Shown: positions 35,954 through 48,743 of the stretch, one piece after another
Layout of the letters: every line of letters begins with the position of its first letter
Numbering within the stretch: position 1 is the first letter of the stretch
DNA from: Bigelowiella natans CCMP2755
Lineage: Eukaryota > Cercozoa > Chlorarachniophyceae
Assembly: GCA_000320545.1 (NCBI GenBank)
Contig: ADNK01003200.1
Location: 1 to 52,861 of the forward strand
Direction of reading: 5' to 3'
Length of the DNA: 52,861 nucleotides
The notes under the pieces: generated by a model
Database searches by the model: none
Seen by the model: only the letters and a program-made list of their open reading frames with translations
What the model was told of the DNA's origin: nothing
Translations under genes and position numbers: made by a program

Positions 35954-38490
35954 CATATGTGTTCAGATCGTTTCTGTGTAATTTTCCACCATAATTATCC
36001 CTGTCCTCACAAACAATCGATATATTCTTTGCAGGGAACTCCACAAACATCACAGAACCAATTATAGAGGAAGATGTGGAAGATATAGTGGTCCTCGGGG
36101 GGGAGGGAGGCGCAAAACCTGGAAAGATATCCGTTGATGTGGATACTAATTTAGAAGCCAATGGAACGGGGGAAACTCCCAAGACACCAAGCGATATCGA
36201 CGTTCCAGGAATGCGTGGAGACGAAGATAGCAGCGAGGGGGAGAGGAATCCAGGAGGGCCGAGTATTATCGCCAACCCATCTCAAGAGAGGGTATTCTTA
36301 TTACAGAACGATTATCATCTAACCCTAATGATAATAGAATGCTACAGTAGTTTTATTGACACAACGCGTATATTTTCCAGGAAGGAAAACTGTCTCCACT
36401 GCCAGGTGGGGCAGAAAATGAAGAGGATGCAATCGCGGATATCGATAATGAAGAGGACTTCCAGAAGCTACTGGAAAAGTAAGCCGCGCGTAAGAGAGAT
36501 TATAATGGAATAGAAACATTCATGCGGAACCACAGGATTTCATGTCACAAATATTGGCGATGTTTATATTAAACGCATGCATTGAGCGACATTGTCATCA
36601 TCATCATCATCCCGTCGTTTTTCTCTCTCCTTTTGCTGTTAAAAATAGGCGCGAGCTCAAGATGAAGAAGATGATCATTGAAGATAAGACGAAACTGGAG
36701 AAGCTATGGATGAAGAAGCGAGGGCGGCGAAACAAGTACTCGGCCTTTACGCAACCCGCGAGCCCGGGGAAGGTGGGGCGGCAAATAAGGCACAGCTTAC
36801 AGGACATACGATCGCACGGGGATCTTTCCCGGAACCACTTCTTCCCCAACGATATGCCGGCTAATTTTTCAAAAGAAAACAGTGGCGGTGCCTCGAAAAC
36901 CACGAACAACCCGCAGAGAGCATCATCCCCTCCAGGTATACTTCCGGAATTCCTGGAAGACATTATAAAGAACAACAACGTCCCAAGGCCTAGCGTAGTT
37001 GTTGATAAAGAGCAATCGCCTAAAACGATTAGACAATCCTCTTCCTCCGATAATCCTCTTGTTGTCTCCACGGACGGCGACCAAACGGAAACAAGGGGGT
37101 CGAATATCAGCTGGGCAAACGATATCAATTCCAACCACGTGTCGCCAGCCAAGTCGGTCCACCAATTTTCCTCTCCAAATCACCCCGGACCGCAGGGCAC
37201 CTTCGACTTCCTCTTTGACGACGACGAAAAGGAGAGGCCAGAGCGGTAGGAGGAGAGCACCAAGATGGCGGCGGATCCAGCAACGGAGTCGATGGCGACG
37301 ACGCCATTGATAAACAGAAAAAACCATCTCCTCAACATGGCGCCGTTGACGACGCCGCCGCCAGCACTAACATAGAGGATTTCCTTATGTTAAATAAGAT
37401 CGCACCAGGCATACGCGAGGACGGTGGCGATACCATGACGGATAAGGCCGCTACCGGAACCATCCGCATGCCCTCCACAGACACAACTGCAGCACATATC
37501 AGTGCTCCCACGCTACAACACAGGGAGTCGACCATCGAGCTCCCCTTCATGAACCAAAACAGCAGCAGCAGCAACAGCAGCAGCAACGATTCTGCGAACA
37601 GGAAAAATGACAATGGCGGTGTTGCTGCCGCCGCTGCCAAAAGTCACGTGCCGACGATTAATTTGCCCCAGTTCCCCAAAACAGCGGCCTCCTCCTCCTC
37701 CGGGCTTCTTGAAAATATTATGGATGCGGAACTATCCGAACTTCGCAAGGAAAAAACGCACGCCCCGATCTCTTTGCGAAGAGCCAACAGCGGCGGCTCC
37801 ATCAGGAAGGGCAGCAGCAGCAGCAGCAAGTTTACGAGGCCGTTGCCAAAGAATAGTGGAGGATTCCCGCCTGATTTAACGATGGTACACTCGGTGCCCG
37901 CATCGATTAATGGAACGACGAGAGGGAAAACCCTGCCGCTGTCGGCCTCAGACGTCAACTTGAAGTATCATGGGAGAGCTGCAGTTGCTGTTACAACCGC
38001 CAACAACATTCGGCCGATTTCGCAGGATGTGCTCACTAAGGCCGCGGGGATATTGGAGCTCGATGACGGTATGAAACTATGTCAGCAATAAGTACGCAAT
38101 CTATGGGTGAATGAATGGGAGGAAGATCAACTTATTCCACACCCATTTAACGCCATATCATATATCTTGCTAAATATACATATATTATATGCGTTCTTTC
38201 TGTGACCCTCCTTTCGTTATCTCTCCCGTCTCTCTTCACCTCACACACTCGTTTGCTTCCACCTCAGTGCATATCATCGAGATTCTCCGAGATCCGAATC
38301 GGATAAATAAACAGCGGTTGAAGCTGCAGCACAAAACTGTGGATTTAGCCAAGAAAGTGCGAATAGGGAAGGCAGCTGAAGTTTTGCAGCTAGAATCTGA
38401 TCGGTATGTCTTCTTCGCTACTTCTCCAATGTGTTGCTATGAATTTTTACTACTAGGAATAGTTTGGACGTGTGCACGATATCTGCGTGC

Positions 38491-38527
<37 letters not shown>

Positions 38528-39016
38528 CTATACAACTCAATTATTCCCTGTGGCCCTCCTTCAGAGCCTATTGAGGCTTGCTCGCTGCAATTGATTGCAA
38601 TTGTAGTCGCAATCACGCATCGACACGCCAGTAGTATTCTTTATCGGTCTCTTATTGTTTCTTCTTTCTTTTCTTTTTTCTTTTGTTCCTCTTCCCCCGT
38701 TCAGGCGGAGGGGGATCTTACACGTGGCTCACAAGCCAACCAAGAGCAACAAGCGCGACAACGCTGGTGCAAGAGGAGGCTCTCGCAAGAGTGCTCCAGG
38801 CGTATTAATTGGGTCCTCACGCCGTGCTCGAACGCCCCCTCCCGAGCCATCGTACAACAAGCACTCGAGTAGCGGTAGCTCCTCCAATAGCAGGCAAGTA
38901 TTTCCAGTTGAATGGCAGAATTCCTACCCAAAAACCGGTAGCAGCGACGCCAACCACCTCGGCAGCTCCGAAAACCAGTTTGATGCGTTTGGCATGGTAC
39001 GTGTGTGGGTGTGTGG

Positions 39017-39091
<75 letters not shown>

Positions 39092-39804
39092 GCGGATCAG
39101 ATGAGAATGAATAAGTTCGTTCTGGTTCTGATGGATTTCATGGTAGTTTGGAAGGGTGGTGTTGATGTTGCTGCTGCTGATTCTTGCGATGGCGTTTTGA
39201 CACTGCTATTAGCTACTGAATGGCGACGGCTCCACCCAACTTCAAAGTGGCGGTGGCTTTACGAGATCAAGATCTTCATCTATGCGTGTTGAAGGGAAAA
39301 GTATTGATAACAAAAGGTGATAATGGGGCTGCGGTGGTAGGATAACGAGAGGGGAATCATGGCGGAAAGAGTGAATTCAGTAAACCAAAGGAAAGAGTAG
39401 TGAGAACTTGCATATGATGCGGTCGTGTCTCGAGGGGTTGTTATTGATTCTATTTTGTATTACCTTGAAGCATAATAGCACTGCCATTAAACGGTATTAT
39501 TGTCATCGATTCAGTGGGCTCGCGGAGCGCAGGGGTAGCGCTTCACGACTCGGTAAACGTGGCGCTGGTTCCTCTTCTACCCCCTCTCTCGAAGAAGAAA
39601 AGGTCACAAGAGAAACTCTGGAGGCCAAGAGGAAGAAGGAGGGTGATCAGGCTGAAGGTAACGTAAAAACATAGCAATATATAGCAACGTTTCGCGATTA
39701 TATTGTAACGACGCTGATATGTAACAAGCTGCGAAGACCTTTTGCGTGCTTATAATGACGATAATGGCCATCCGCAGAAATGATGAATGGAGACAATATG
39801 CACA

Positions 39805-39873
<69 letters not shown>

Positions 39874-40057
39874 TGACATTTTGTTGTTGCTTTGTTCCTG
39901 TTGTGATCGCATATCATCAGCTACACTTTTGTCGTGGCTCGAGGAGCCCCAGGCGAGCAAGATGCCGAAGGTTGCAACAATCAGAGCGACCTCTGTTTCA
40001 GCGGACTCACTTCGTCAATTCGCTGACCAGTTCCCAAAAAACAATTTAAAAGAATGA
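32855..40057 (+). CDS. WNK: WNK-type serine/threonine kinase with PF2-like domain and long tail
   Basis: WNK (with-no-lysine) kinases control ion transport and cell volume. Exons: 32855-32935, 33265-33351, 33560-33688, 33743-33786, 33845-33943, 34006-34054, 34156-34208, 34269-34341, 34421-34516, 34676-34725, 34810-34930, 35057-35311, 35375-35825, 36035-36291, 36381-36478, 36649-38068, 38268-38403, 38705-38996, 39213-39316, 39515-39657, 39921-40057; about 1391 residues. The glycine loop carries Lys38 (GAYKDVY) and the usual strand-3 lysine is Asn55 (VAWNT), the WNK hallmark. HRDLKCDN starts at residue 150, the GDFG at 170 and APE at 194. Residues about 388-440 ([10 protein letters not shown], then [18 protein letters not shown]) match the PF2/OSR1_C-like domain that follows WNK kinase domains. 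The tail is Ser/Asn/acidic. Exon 36649-38068 contains a one-base frame break near 37247. Confidence 0.87.
35919..35951. repeat. (TA)n array in WNK intron
   Basis: About 16 TA units in the intron 35826-36034. Confidence 0.95.
38489..38524. repeat. (GT)n array in WNK intron
   Basis: About 17 GT/GC units in the intron 38404-38704. Confidence 0.95.
39027..39089. repeat. (GT)n followed directly by (GA)n in WNK intron
   Basis: GT at 39027-39059 and GA at 39060-39089, starting about 30 bases after the GTACGT donor at 38997. Confidence 0.95.
39804..39871. repeat. (CA)n followed directly by (TA)n in WNK last intron
   Basis: CA at 39804-39838 and TA at 39839-39871, about 50 bases before the last acceptor (39920). 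Confidence 0.95.
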
Positions 40058-41541
40058 AAAGAATATAAATAATTTGACTAAGATGGAAAACTGTAATTCT
40101 CTCCCCGCGGTTTTGTGTGACGAACTTTGAACCAAAAACCTTCCGATTTAGTAGGGGATTCCTATTCTAAAAGCAGAATTAGATTCTATGGATAGTTTCA
40201 ATACGTGTTCACCTAACTCGTTATGTGATCGTATCCTTACCAACAATGTAGATCAAGTATAGTAATTTTGGGAATGCCGCAATCGCTAGATCGCTAGATG
40301 GATACAAAATGTACAGTGGATGTTTAGGCATGCGAGCATGCCTAGCTCTATAGCTAGACATGATTTTGCATTGACGGGCATTCGATGTCCACGAACAAGT
40401 CTAGTCTGTGCACATCTCTAGATCTAGACACATGCTTGCTAGCTAGCATGTCTCTGGATCTATGCGTCTAAACGTGTTTCTCTTTGTGCTCGTGCGTTCT
40501 TGTTGGCGATGTCTAGATGTGTATATGTGTCAAACTGAAGCAACACTAGAACACATTGTCCAAATCTCACAAATGAAGACATCTAGTAGACATGCCAGAT
40601 CTAGAGATGCCAGCATGCACACTAGATCTAGCTAGAGCTGCGGCCATGCTAGCTAGAGATGCTGGCTGTCAAATCCAGTAGCATGCACGCGGCATGCTAG
40701 CTAGCGTGCAAGCGTGCAAACTGTCCAGCCAGCTAGCCAGCCAGACCTGATCGCATCTAGTGATTGAAGATCACCGTCAGAATCGCTAGCGCCTAGATCG
40801 CTGCAGATCGGACGTTCATTCCAGCAATCTGGCTAGCTGGCTTGCATGCATAAAATTGACGTACCAGGTAGTCAGTCTGGTTGCAAAACGTCGCTTCACA
40901 CACACCTCTGGATCTGATCATGCTGGCATGCCAGCATGGGAGCAAAATTGATCACTCTCGCACTCCAGCTAGCACCATCAAGCCATGCTAGCATGCTAGC
41001 ATGCTAGCATGGCACTCACTAGCTCAGCATGCTAGCATGCAGGCACGCACCTGCAAGCCAGCAAGACTGGTAGCACACACACACCACCAAACCAGTGCAC
41101 ACACATTCGGAATGTCTAGCTGTGATGAGGTAGTGAGGCAATGAGCTGCAAGCTAGTCTCACTAGCAGGTGCTGTGCATCGATCAGACCCGGCTAGCCCG
41201 CCGAAAAGTTGGTGCCTACAGCTAGCTAGTCCTGCATCATCGTCAGCAGTCGCATGGTCGTGTCATCACAATTGCGTCGTGTGAATCGCATCAGCATCCA
41301 TCCGCGGCGAGTAGCGAGCACAAATGCCTCCCAATGTTTCTCCATGGGGCGCAACATTTCTCCTCGCAATGCAACTGTGGAGAATTGCAAGCGATTCGTG
41401 CTAATTGTTGGATATATTTAGTGTGCGACAAAGGAAAAACGTTGTCGCATCGCACCTCATCGCCGTTTCTTTCGGCAGTGCAGCCCAGTCCCGGATACGA
41501 AAAGGCGGTCGGTCTCCTCCACTCACACATCCCACACTTGC
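40058..41541. other. Tandem intergenic gap with CTAG/CATG island
   Basis: This gap lies downstream of WNK and upstream of the CobW gene. From about 40290 to 41280 it is dense in CTAG, GCTAGC, CATG, GCATGC and CCAGC words. 40984-41011 is three and a half copies of the octamer CATGCTAG. The last 250 bases (41290-41541) return to mixed sequence and probably hold the CobW-gene promoter. No gene is seen. Confidence 0.75.
40984..41011. repeat. CATGCTAG octamer tandem run
   Basis: The run is built from overlapping palindromes GCATGC and GCTAGC, so the whole 28-base tract is nearly self-complementary. Confidence 0.95.
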
Positions 41542-42835
41542 ATGCATCGAAATAGCATCATGCCGCTCCTCGTGAGGAGCAGAAGGAACGAGGCGTGTAT
41601 TCGAAGGATGATGGCTTGTGCGTTGCTATTGATGGCAGCAGCTTGCTGTGTTCTCCTACTCAACACTGATAAGGAGCTCACATCACATCATCGCCCCCTC
41701 CCTACATCGCGCATTCATCTTGCCCCCAAGATCAACGGAGTTTCTTCTAGTTGCTTCGCAACACAGTCTCGCCCCCCCTCCTCTCTAGCGTCTGGAAAGT
41801 TTGGTCTCGAAATTCCGATGGCCAAGGGGCTGCAACGCACCGTTCCTGCTGCTTCGGAGTTTAACGAGGTGCCTGAGAGAAGGATACCTGTCACGGTCAT
41901 CACAGGCTTCCTTGGGTCAGGAAAAACCACGTTACTGAATAACATTCTTACCAAGGTGCGCTGAAGATGTTGTGCGAAAGGGGCGGGAGGGGAGGGGGGG
42001 AGAGCATTTTTTTGTGAATCCGTTTGTGTGTACATGTGGGCTGAAATGACCGTAGAATAAGATCAAATACGCTGCGCAAAAAGGTGTCGTTTCGCAATCA
42101 ACATAATATTGCTGATTACGAGGCTAATATCCTGTATTTACGGTTATAAATCCCCACTTTGCATTACCTTCCAGCCTGTTCTGTTTACACGGATGATCAC
42201 ACATATGCATGTATATACACATCGCCGTAGTCTCACGGTAAACGAATCGCTGTGATTGAGAACGAGTACGGCGAGATTGGTATTGACCAAGACCTCGTGG
42301 CTATCAAGAAAGAAGGAGGAGCAGACGATAGCAGCACCATAATGATGCTGAACAACGGATGCTTGTACGTGACGTTAGATTGCTTCTGTCCCCTCCTTAC
42401 GAGACCTGTTTTTAAACAAAAAAAAGTACCAAAAGAAGCGAAAGTGTCGGTATTTTGAAATACCTGTATTCCCGATATTCGGCTGCGTGGGCAACACGAA
42501 GCCACTAATTGTTTCTACTTCGCGCTTTTCTGTAGATATTACTCGTTTGTGGGATGTGAATCATCTATCATTCCCATAAATAAATCATGCTAAAAAAACC
42601 CATATCGACCCCACATTGATGCCCAAAATATCACATATGGTTGTTGGATTGAGAAGTCATGATATTTGCTTGAGAGCGTTTCTATCGCCTTTTGTTAAAT
42701 TCTTTCTACACCCTGCTTCTTCGGCCCCTCGTTCTAAGTTCCTCTCATATCGCTGCAGGTGCTGTAGTGTGAGAGACGACCTAATCGAGATGCTCATTGA
42801 ATTGTCAACTAAGGTATATATATATTTTAATATAA

Positions 42836-42872
<37 letters not shown>

Positions 42873-43101
42873 ACTATTTATTCAAGATAAATACGTGTGT
42901 AAGCGCGAGCGTGTGCACTATTCTCAATTCACGCCTCCTCCTCTTCCTCCCTCCGAAACAACGCAGTACCGGTCCAAGTTTGACCATATCATTATAGAAA
43001 CCACAGGGATGGCGGCTGTTGCGCCTATCATCCAGGTAACTTCGCTATATGCTCCTACATCATGCTTGGCCTTTCTTCTAACGCTGTCATCTTATGCTGA
43101 C

Positions 43102-43139
<38 letters not shown>

Positions 43140-44621
43140 CTCCCCCTCTTTGTCCCTGCTCGATTTATATGCAAATCAGGCATTCTACGCAGATCCAGAG
43201 GTTGCGGATAGAGTCTTCCTGGACGGGGTACTGACGATGATGCTGATGTCACATTAACAAATTCACATTACAACCCATTGGCAAACGCACAAGAAAGATG
43301 ATTCTTAGGATATTCCTTGGTCTACTTCTCGAATAATTCGGTCACTTAAACAGGTTGTGACGCTCGTAGATGCGAAACATATAATCTACCACTTGGACGA
43401 GGGCACCAATACGGTGAGGCTGCTTTGTGTGCTTTTAGTTTTCACGCTGACTACATGAATGGATGACGGTTTTCACACACCCGCGCACACACACGTACAA
43501 ACATATGGACTTATGTGCATACAAATATTCATTTTCTAAACATTTGTATTACATTTTATCGTATATGTGCTTATGGGTTGGAAGAGGCCCGACGGCGTGG
43601 TCAACGAGGCGCTCGATCAGATAGCGTACGCTGATAGGATCATCCTTAACAAGATTGATTTGCTGGGAGACGAAAAGGAGGTTAGCGAGCTGCAAGATAG
43701 GTAACTTACCTTTTACACACGATGGAAAACAATTTATGGAAAAGAAAGAAAGGAGTAATCATGCGGTTCTTCTCGCCAGAAACACACACACACACACACA
43801 CACACACAACATGTAATAATATACACTTTCGCAAACATTTGATGTTACCGCTGGTAGGTTGCGCAATATGAATCAAATTGCTCAGATAGTGACAACGAAG
43901 AAGGTGTGCTTAGCATTTTAGTGCTCGAGTTGTACAGTCCACATCGAAATTCTCTCATTTCAGTATATCCTAATAGTAATGATCATCTACCCCCGCCCCT
44001 CCGCCTGTTCTTCCAGTCCGATGTCAGTATCGACTATGTGCTCGGTGTGGGGGGATTTGACCTTGATAAGATCGAAGAAGAGAGCCGAGAATTGGTAGAT
44101 TGGAGTTTCGTAACAGAGCATACAGTATATATAATATATATTATGTGTGTGTGTGTGTGTGTGTGTGTGTATACACCAAGGTAGAATTATCGTCTACTAT
44201 CTCCACACATATACTACATCTAGTGATCTAAAGTATTATCGTCTCTCTCTCACGTTGTTTCGCCGACTTACACGTATAAATCAATACACAGATTATGAGC
44301 GCGGGTACTAGTAAAGAAGATGAGCACAGTCATCACCATCATGATGACAAAGACAGCGGCGCATCATCCTTAACATCGTCGCATACAGCCGATTGCAGTG
44401 ATCCTGACTGTAGTGATCCTGATCATCATCATCATCATGATCACGATGACCATCACCACCACCATCACCATATACACGTCAACCACGACGACCGCGTATC
44501 GTCAATAAGCGTTGAGATGGAAGGTAATACATGTTGGGGCGCGGAAATGGCGCTAACGTATAAATGCAGCATATGCCGAATATGATGAATATATTATGTA
44601 AATTGCAATGATGATGACACA

Positions 44622-44659
<38 letters not shown>

Positions 44660-45460
44660 ACATACACACATATGAACACAGTATTGCTTTGTTCTTCTCC
44701 TCGAGAAATATTAACTCAAACTGTTTTTGACACAACGCTTATCATCACCTTTGCTATTCTTCACCACGCAAACAGGTAACGTTGATTACGATAAGATCGA
44801 TCAATGGCTTGGAAGTAAGTAGTAGCATTGCTATGTTTACATCGAACGTTGTCACAATTACAACTAAAAACTAATAGATTTTATTCCAGTGTCCACCTTT
44901 GCCACAACGATAGCCTTATTACGCATGATTAGAGTTGATCTGCATGGTTCTTTCATGCGCCACCACCTTTCAAAATCTTGGGAAATTGTAGCGTACATTG
45001 ATAAGCCTGTTCGGTGTGTTTGGTATGCAAACAAAACAGTACTACTGAGCGAAATACACGTTGACCTTTATCGAATGAAGGGCATACTAGCAGTGGAAGG
45101 CTTTGACGAGAAATACGTTTTCCAGGGTACCCCACGCGACATTAGGCCTTTTTCGTGATTAGGCTCTGTAGAGAATGCAATATTTTCTATTCGATACAAA
45201 TAGAGGATAGACTCCGAAAGGTTTTCGAAAGGCACATCGTCGTTGCACTCAAAAAAACCGCTTGCTGTTGCTTCCAGTCCCGTCAGATCTTATTTTCGAG
45301 AGATATTGATAATTTCCCCGCTTTATTAGGTGTACATGCATTGTTTGAAGGCAAACCCCATGAGCTCTGGAAGGAGGGGTGTGTGTGTTTTTGTGTGTCG
45401 CATAATCGCAAAATCTCATCGCACAAACGCTAGAATGAGTATAATATTGATACTATACAT

Positions 45461-45497
<37 letters not shown>

Positions 45498-45509
45498 TTT
45501 ATGTGTGTG

Positions 45510-45541
<32 letters not shown>

Positions 45542-45750
45542 ATGTGTTGTTTTGATGGCGTGTCGTTTTCCTCCCAAAGGGAGGAGAGAAAGAGCAAAAT
45601 TGTCTTCATTGGAAGAGATTTACCAAAGGAGAGAATTCGGGTAGCACCTAACCCATGTAGACTTTCACGTACACTTCATATCTACAGAGTTTTAATAATT
45701 TTGCCGTCCCTCAACGGCACAACGACTCGGAAATTAAAAAAAATAAATAA
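41542..45750 (+). CDS. CobW/COG0523 (zinc metallochaperone-type) GTPase with N-terminal targeting region
   Basis: COG0523 GTPases deliver zinc or cobalt to client enzymes. Fifteen exons: 41542-41955, 42231-42364, 42759-42813, 42967-43035, 43180-43227, 43354-43413, 43585-43700, 43858-43903, 44017-44094, 44292-44523, 44776-44814, 44890-45126, 45330-45378, 45580-45640, 45688-45750; phases agree and give 566 residues. Walker A GFLGSGKT is at 122-129; metal motif C-x-C-C (CLCC) at 182-185; IIIETTGMAAVAP; NKID at 282-285; a His-rich segment with runs of five and seven His within 341-418; and CobW_C landmarks LYRMKGIL, YVFQGVHALF, SKIVFIGRDL. The first 45 residues contain a hydrophobic core (MACALLLMAAACCVLLL) followed by a Ser/Arg-rich, acid-poor stretch. 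That resembles a signal peptide plus transit peptide, so plastid or secretory targeting is possible. About 60 extra residues precede CobW_C; they could be an unspliced intron. Confidence 0.86.
42839..43136. repeat. (TA)n and (CT)n arrays in CobW introns
   Basis: TA at 42839-42868 in the intron 42814-42966, and CT at 43105-43136 in the intron 43036-43179. The arrays are in separate introns. Confidence 0.95.
43783..43808. repeat. (CA)n array in CobW intron
   Basis: About 13 CA units in the intron 43701-43857. Confidence 0.95.
44143..44170. repeat. (GT)n array in CobW intron
   Basis: About 14 GT units in the intron 44095-44291. Confidence 0.95.
44621..44652. repeat. (CA)n array in CobW intron
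   Basis: About 16 CA units in the intron 44524-44775. Confidence 0.95.
45465..45540. repeat. (TA)n then (GT)n array in CobW intron
   Basis: TA at about 45465-45495, then GT to 45540, ending about 40 bases before the acceptor at 45579. Confidence 0.95.
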
Positions 45751-46502
45751 AATTAATTAAATCGGAGCGGTTTCATTGATTGTTTAAATGTGCTAACATA
45801 GACCAGCTTCCTGGAATGTGCTGCTGTAGGAAATGAGGAATAAATGTGGGAAGACAGAGAGTAAAGGAAGAATGAAGCACAATATGTGAGCACAAATAGA
45901 GCAACAAACGTGTAGTTCACATCTAAGACATGAAGTTCATTCAAGAACACCTTGCAATGACAAGAATCGAGGTGTTTGGTAGCGCTGACTAATGGACCCT
46001 CTTACATTCTACATCATTTAAACATTCCTGTCTTCTTTGACTTTGATGATGGAGTTTACATGATGAAAATTGATTCATGCTGTGCTTGTCGTACATGGCT
46101 AAATGCAACTGATTGCGCTCAACTGCGCGATAGCAAGATGTTGGATTTGAGTGTTGTGGGCGGCTGATGTGATGTGTTCTTGTTATTCGGTTATGTACAC
46201 CTTGCGCTGTGCATCACACGAACTGTTTGTCATGTGACCTGCCATTCCAATGACAACGATAGCAAACCGGTATGCTTTGCAAGATGAGTCATCATCTATT
46301 AAATGAGATGTGTTTCTGCGCATTAAGACAAAATTTTCATCATGTCTTTATCATGTGCGCCTGAGTTGCTGAAGACCTGCGGCAAATGAAACAACCGCTC
46401 ATATCTTGTACATACATAGCTTCTCAAGTATGCGATCTAACGCCACAAGTAGGTGCTTTTTTTCGTGTAGTACGCATAGTACGAGACGGTGCACGTAAAA
46501 AT
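45751..46502. other. Convergent intergenic gap, weak island
   Basis: This gap lies between the 3' ends of the CobW gene (plus) and the cNMP-domain gene (minus). About 45970-46450 shows scattered CATG, TGCGC and CTAA words, weaker than the other islands. No gene is seen. Confidence 0.5.
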
Positions 46503-47837
46503 TCAATGTTTTATTGATTTTTTCTCGTCGTCGTATGCAAGCTCATTGCAAGGGTTCCGTCTCGTGCCATTTGATGACAGCTTCCTCCGTAACCACTGCT
46601 CTTTCTTCGGAACGTCATCACTATTAGGCATGCCACAACGCTCCACGAAAGCAAGAAGTTGACGAAACTCTCTGCTCGTTTTAAAGGAGTCCAAGTGCCT
46701 AGAATGTGTGCAAATGCAATTGCCTGGCGTTAGATATTAGGCACACCCCCCCATTGTCGCACTTGGTGCGAGCAGATAACAAATAAGCTACATTTCAGGA
46801 AGGCAGTGCGGAATTATTGGAAGTGAGAATGAAAATGCGGATTGCATAGGAAAAATGACATTACTGGCCGAGGTAGGTGAATCGGAGAAGAATAAAATTC
46901 GCTTGAAATATGGAAAGGGGGGGTTTCGTCAATCTTCAATCGTCAATTTTTACCTCGATTCAAGCCACTGTAAGATAGTTGATTCTACTATGACAAATGA
47001 CCCAGCATGTGCTACCATGTTTCGAATCTCTTCTTCCATAGCTTTCATCAGTTTTTGGGTTATACCGCATGCTCTACTGACCAGCAAAGGCTTCAAACTG
47101 CTGCAAGCATTTAAACATCCAATGATGATGACGAATGATGACGATAACAATAGAAAAAGGGAAAAACGCTGATAAGTTAAGAAACAATAAGCGGTATTGA
47201 TGAGACGGCTTTTCACAGAATATCTTCATATCAGATTCGCGTAAACAGCGTGAGAATCGATTATGTAGCATTAGTTAGAAAAATAACTCGGATACTGAGG
47301 GAATGGTGATATGATCAATGCATCATATGCGCAAAGTAAAGGGGAATGATGACGATGTTGCCCAATGATAAATCAAAGCATTCTATTACACGTCATATAG
47401 TCTCCTAGCTTCGTTTTGCAGCACGGCTTCTCAGCCTTCCTGAGCAACGTTACAAAGAAAGAACTAACATGGTATTCAATAATCCCCTCGTAGACTCGGC
47501 AAAGTGCGACGGGCTCAGCTCCATCTAGCACAACTAGATACTCTTAAGGCAATATGCGACGTATAAAACGATTTTGGTGGATTGTGTGCATTAGATTGTC
47601 AGTTGCGTGAGAAGCACCTCAAGATCATACGGCAAAGCCCACAAACGATATCTTCGTGCTTCCACCCAAGCACGAATCACCATCTGCTGTCCAATAGCTA
47701 ACATGGGGGGGGGGGGGGGGGGGAGATATACACGTGAATGCATGTAATGCAGCAAGTGGTTCTTATACGAAGTGATTCTTCTCTTCGATAAATGCAAAAG
47801 CTCAAAAGCACGTAGTATTAAGAAGAAAATGAGCACT

Positions 47838-47874
<37 letters not shown>

Positions 47875-48708
47875 CAATTCCAAGCACAAGATCTGCGGTA
47901 GTTGGGTGCACTGCATGATTTCCTATCCCGCATGTATCCGTTTGTTCAACCTTCTAGATACGAGGAAAACAAGCTAGCACCAGTAGGAACCAAAACGATT
48001 GATCTTAGGCTACACTGCGCCCTGATATCGATAAACAGAGCTGTTGTTTATACACAAGCAGGATGGTGATGAAAATGGTGCTGGTAGATGACTTTAGACA
48101 TGGTCCATCTTAAATGCATACTGGGTGATGACAAGGAAGAAGCACAAATAATGATGATGATGATGGATGATCACGATGATGGTGATATGACAACAATGGT
48201 GATATACCGACGATATCGTCGATGATAGTGTGTTTTGGCAGCAAACACAGTAACACACCACATCTCAACGCCTCTCCTCACAACGTGATACCGTGCGATC
48301 TTAAGTTCAGATATGGCCCACAACTCCGGTTTGGCAAGGAAGAACCTTTGGAAGGCCATCTGGTAATACATATCACTCACACCGCATTGACCACTGTGTT
48401 TCATCTGTCTCGTAGCGATGAGCAATTTTGACCTTTTCCAGGCTTAACAGCACTGTTTGAGCAGCACATCGCGTCGTAGCTGGTCGGTTGTATCCATCTA
48501 AGACTAGCCCGATCTCACCAAAGTAGCTCTTGGGCCGCAGTATGTTCACGGCTACATCGTCATGAAGCACCTAGAAGAATATGCTCATCAAGCTATAAAT
48601 GTGAGTAGCGTGGATGTTCATCCCCACGTACACACACACATAAAGGCACATACACACACAAAGGCACATACACATGCCATCTAGTGCCGTATGCGTGTCG
48701 AAAAGCAT

Positions 48709-48743
<35 letters not shown>

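Noticed and set aside
36607-37327. Large minus-strand frames
   Set aside because: They are shadows of the WNK tail exon, which has splice and domain continuity on the plus strand.
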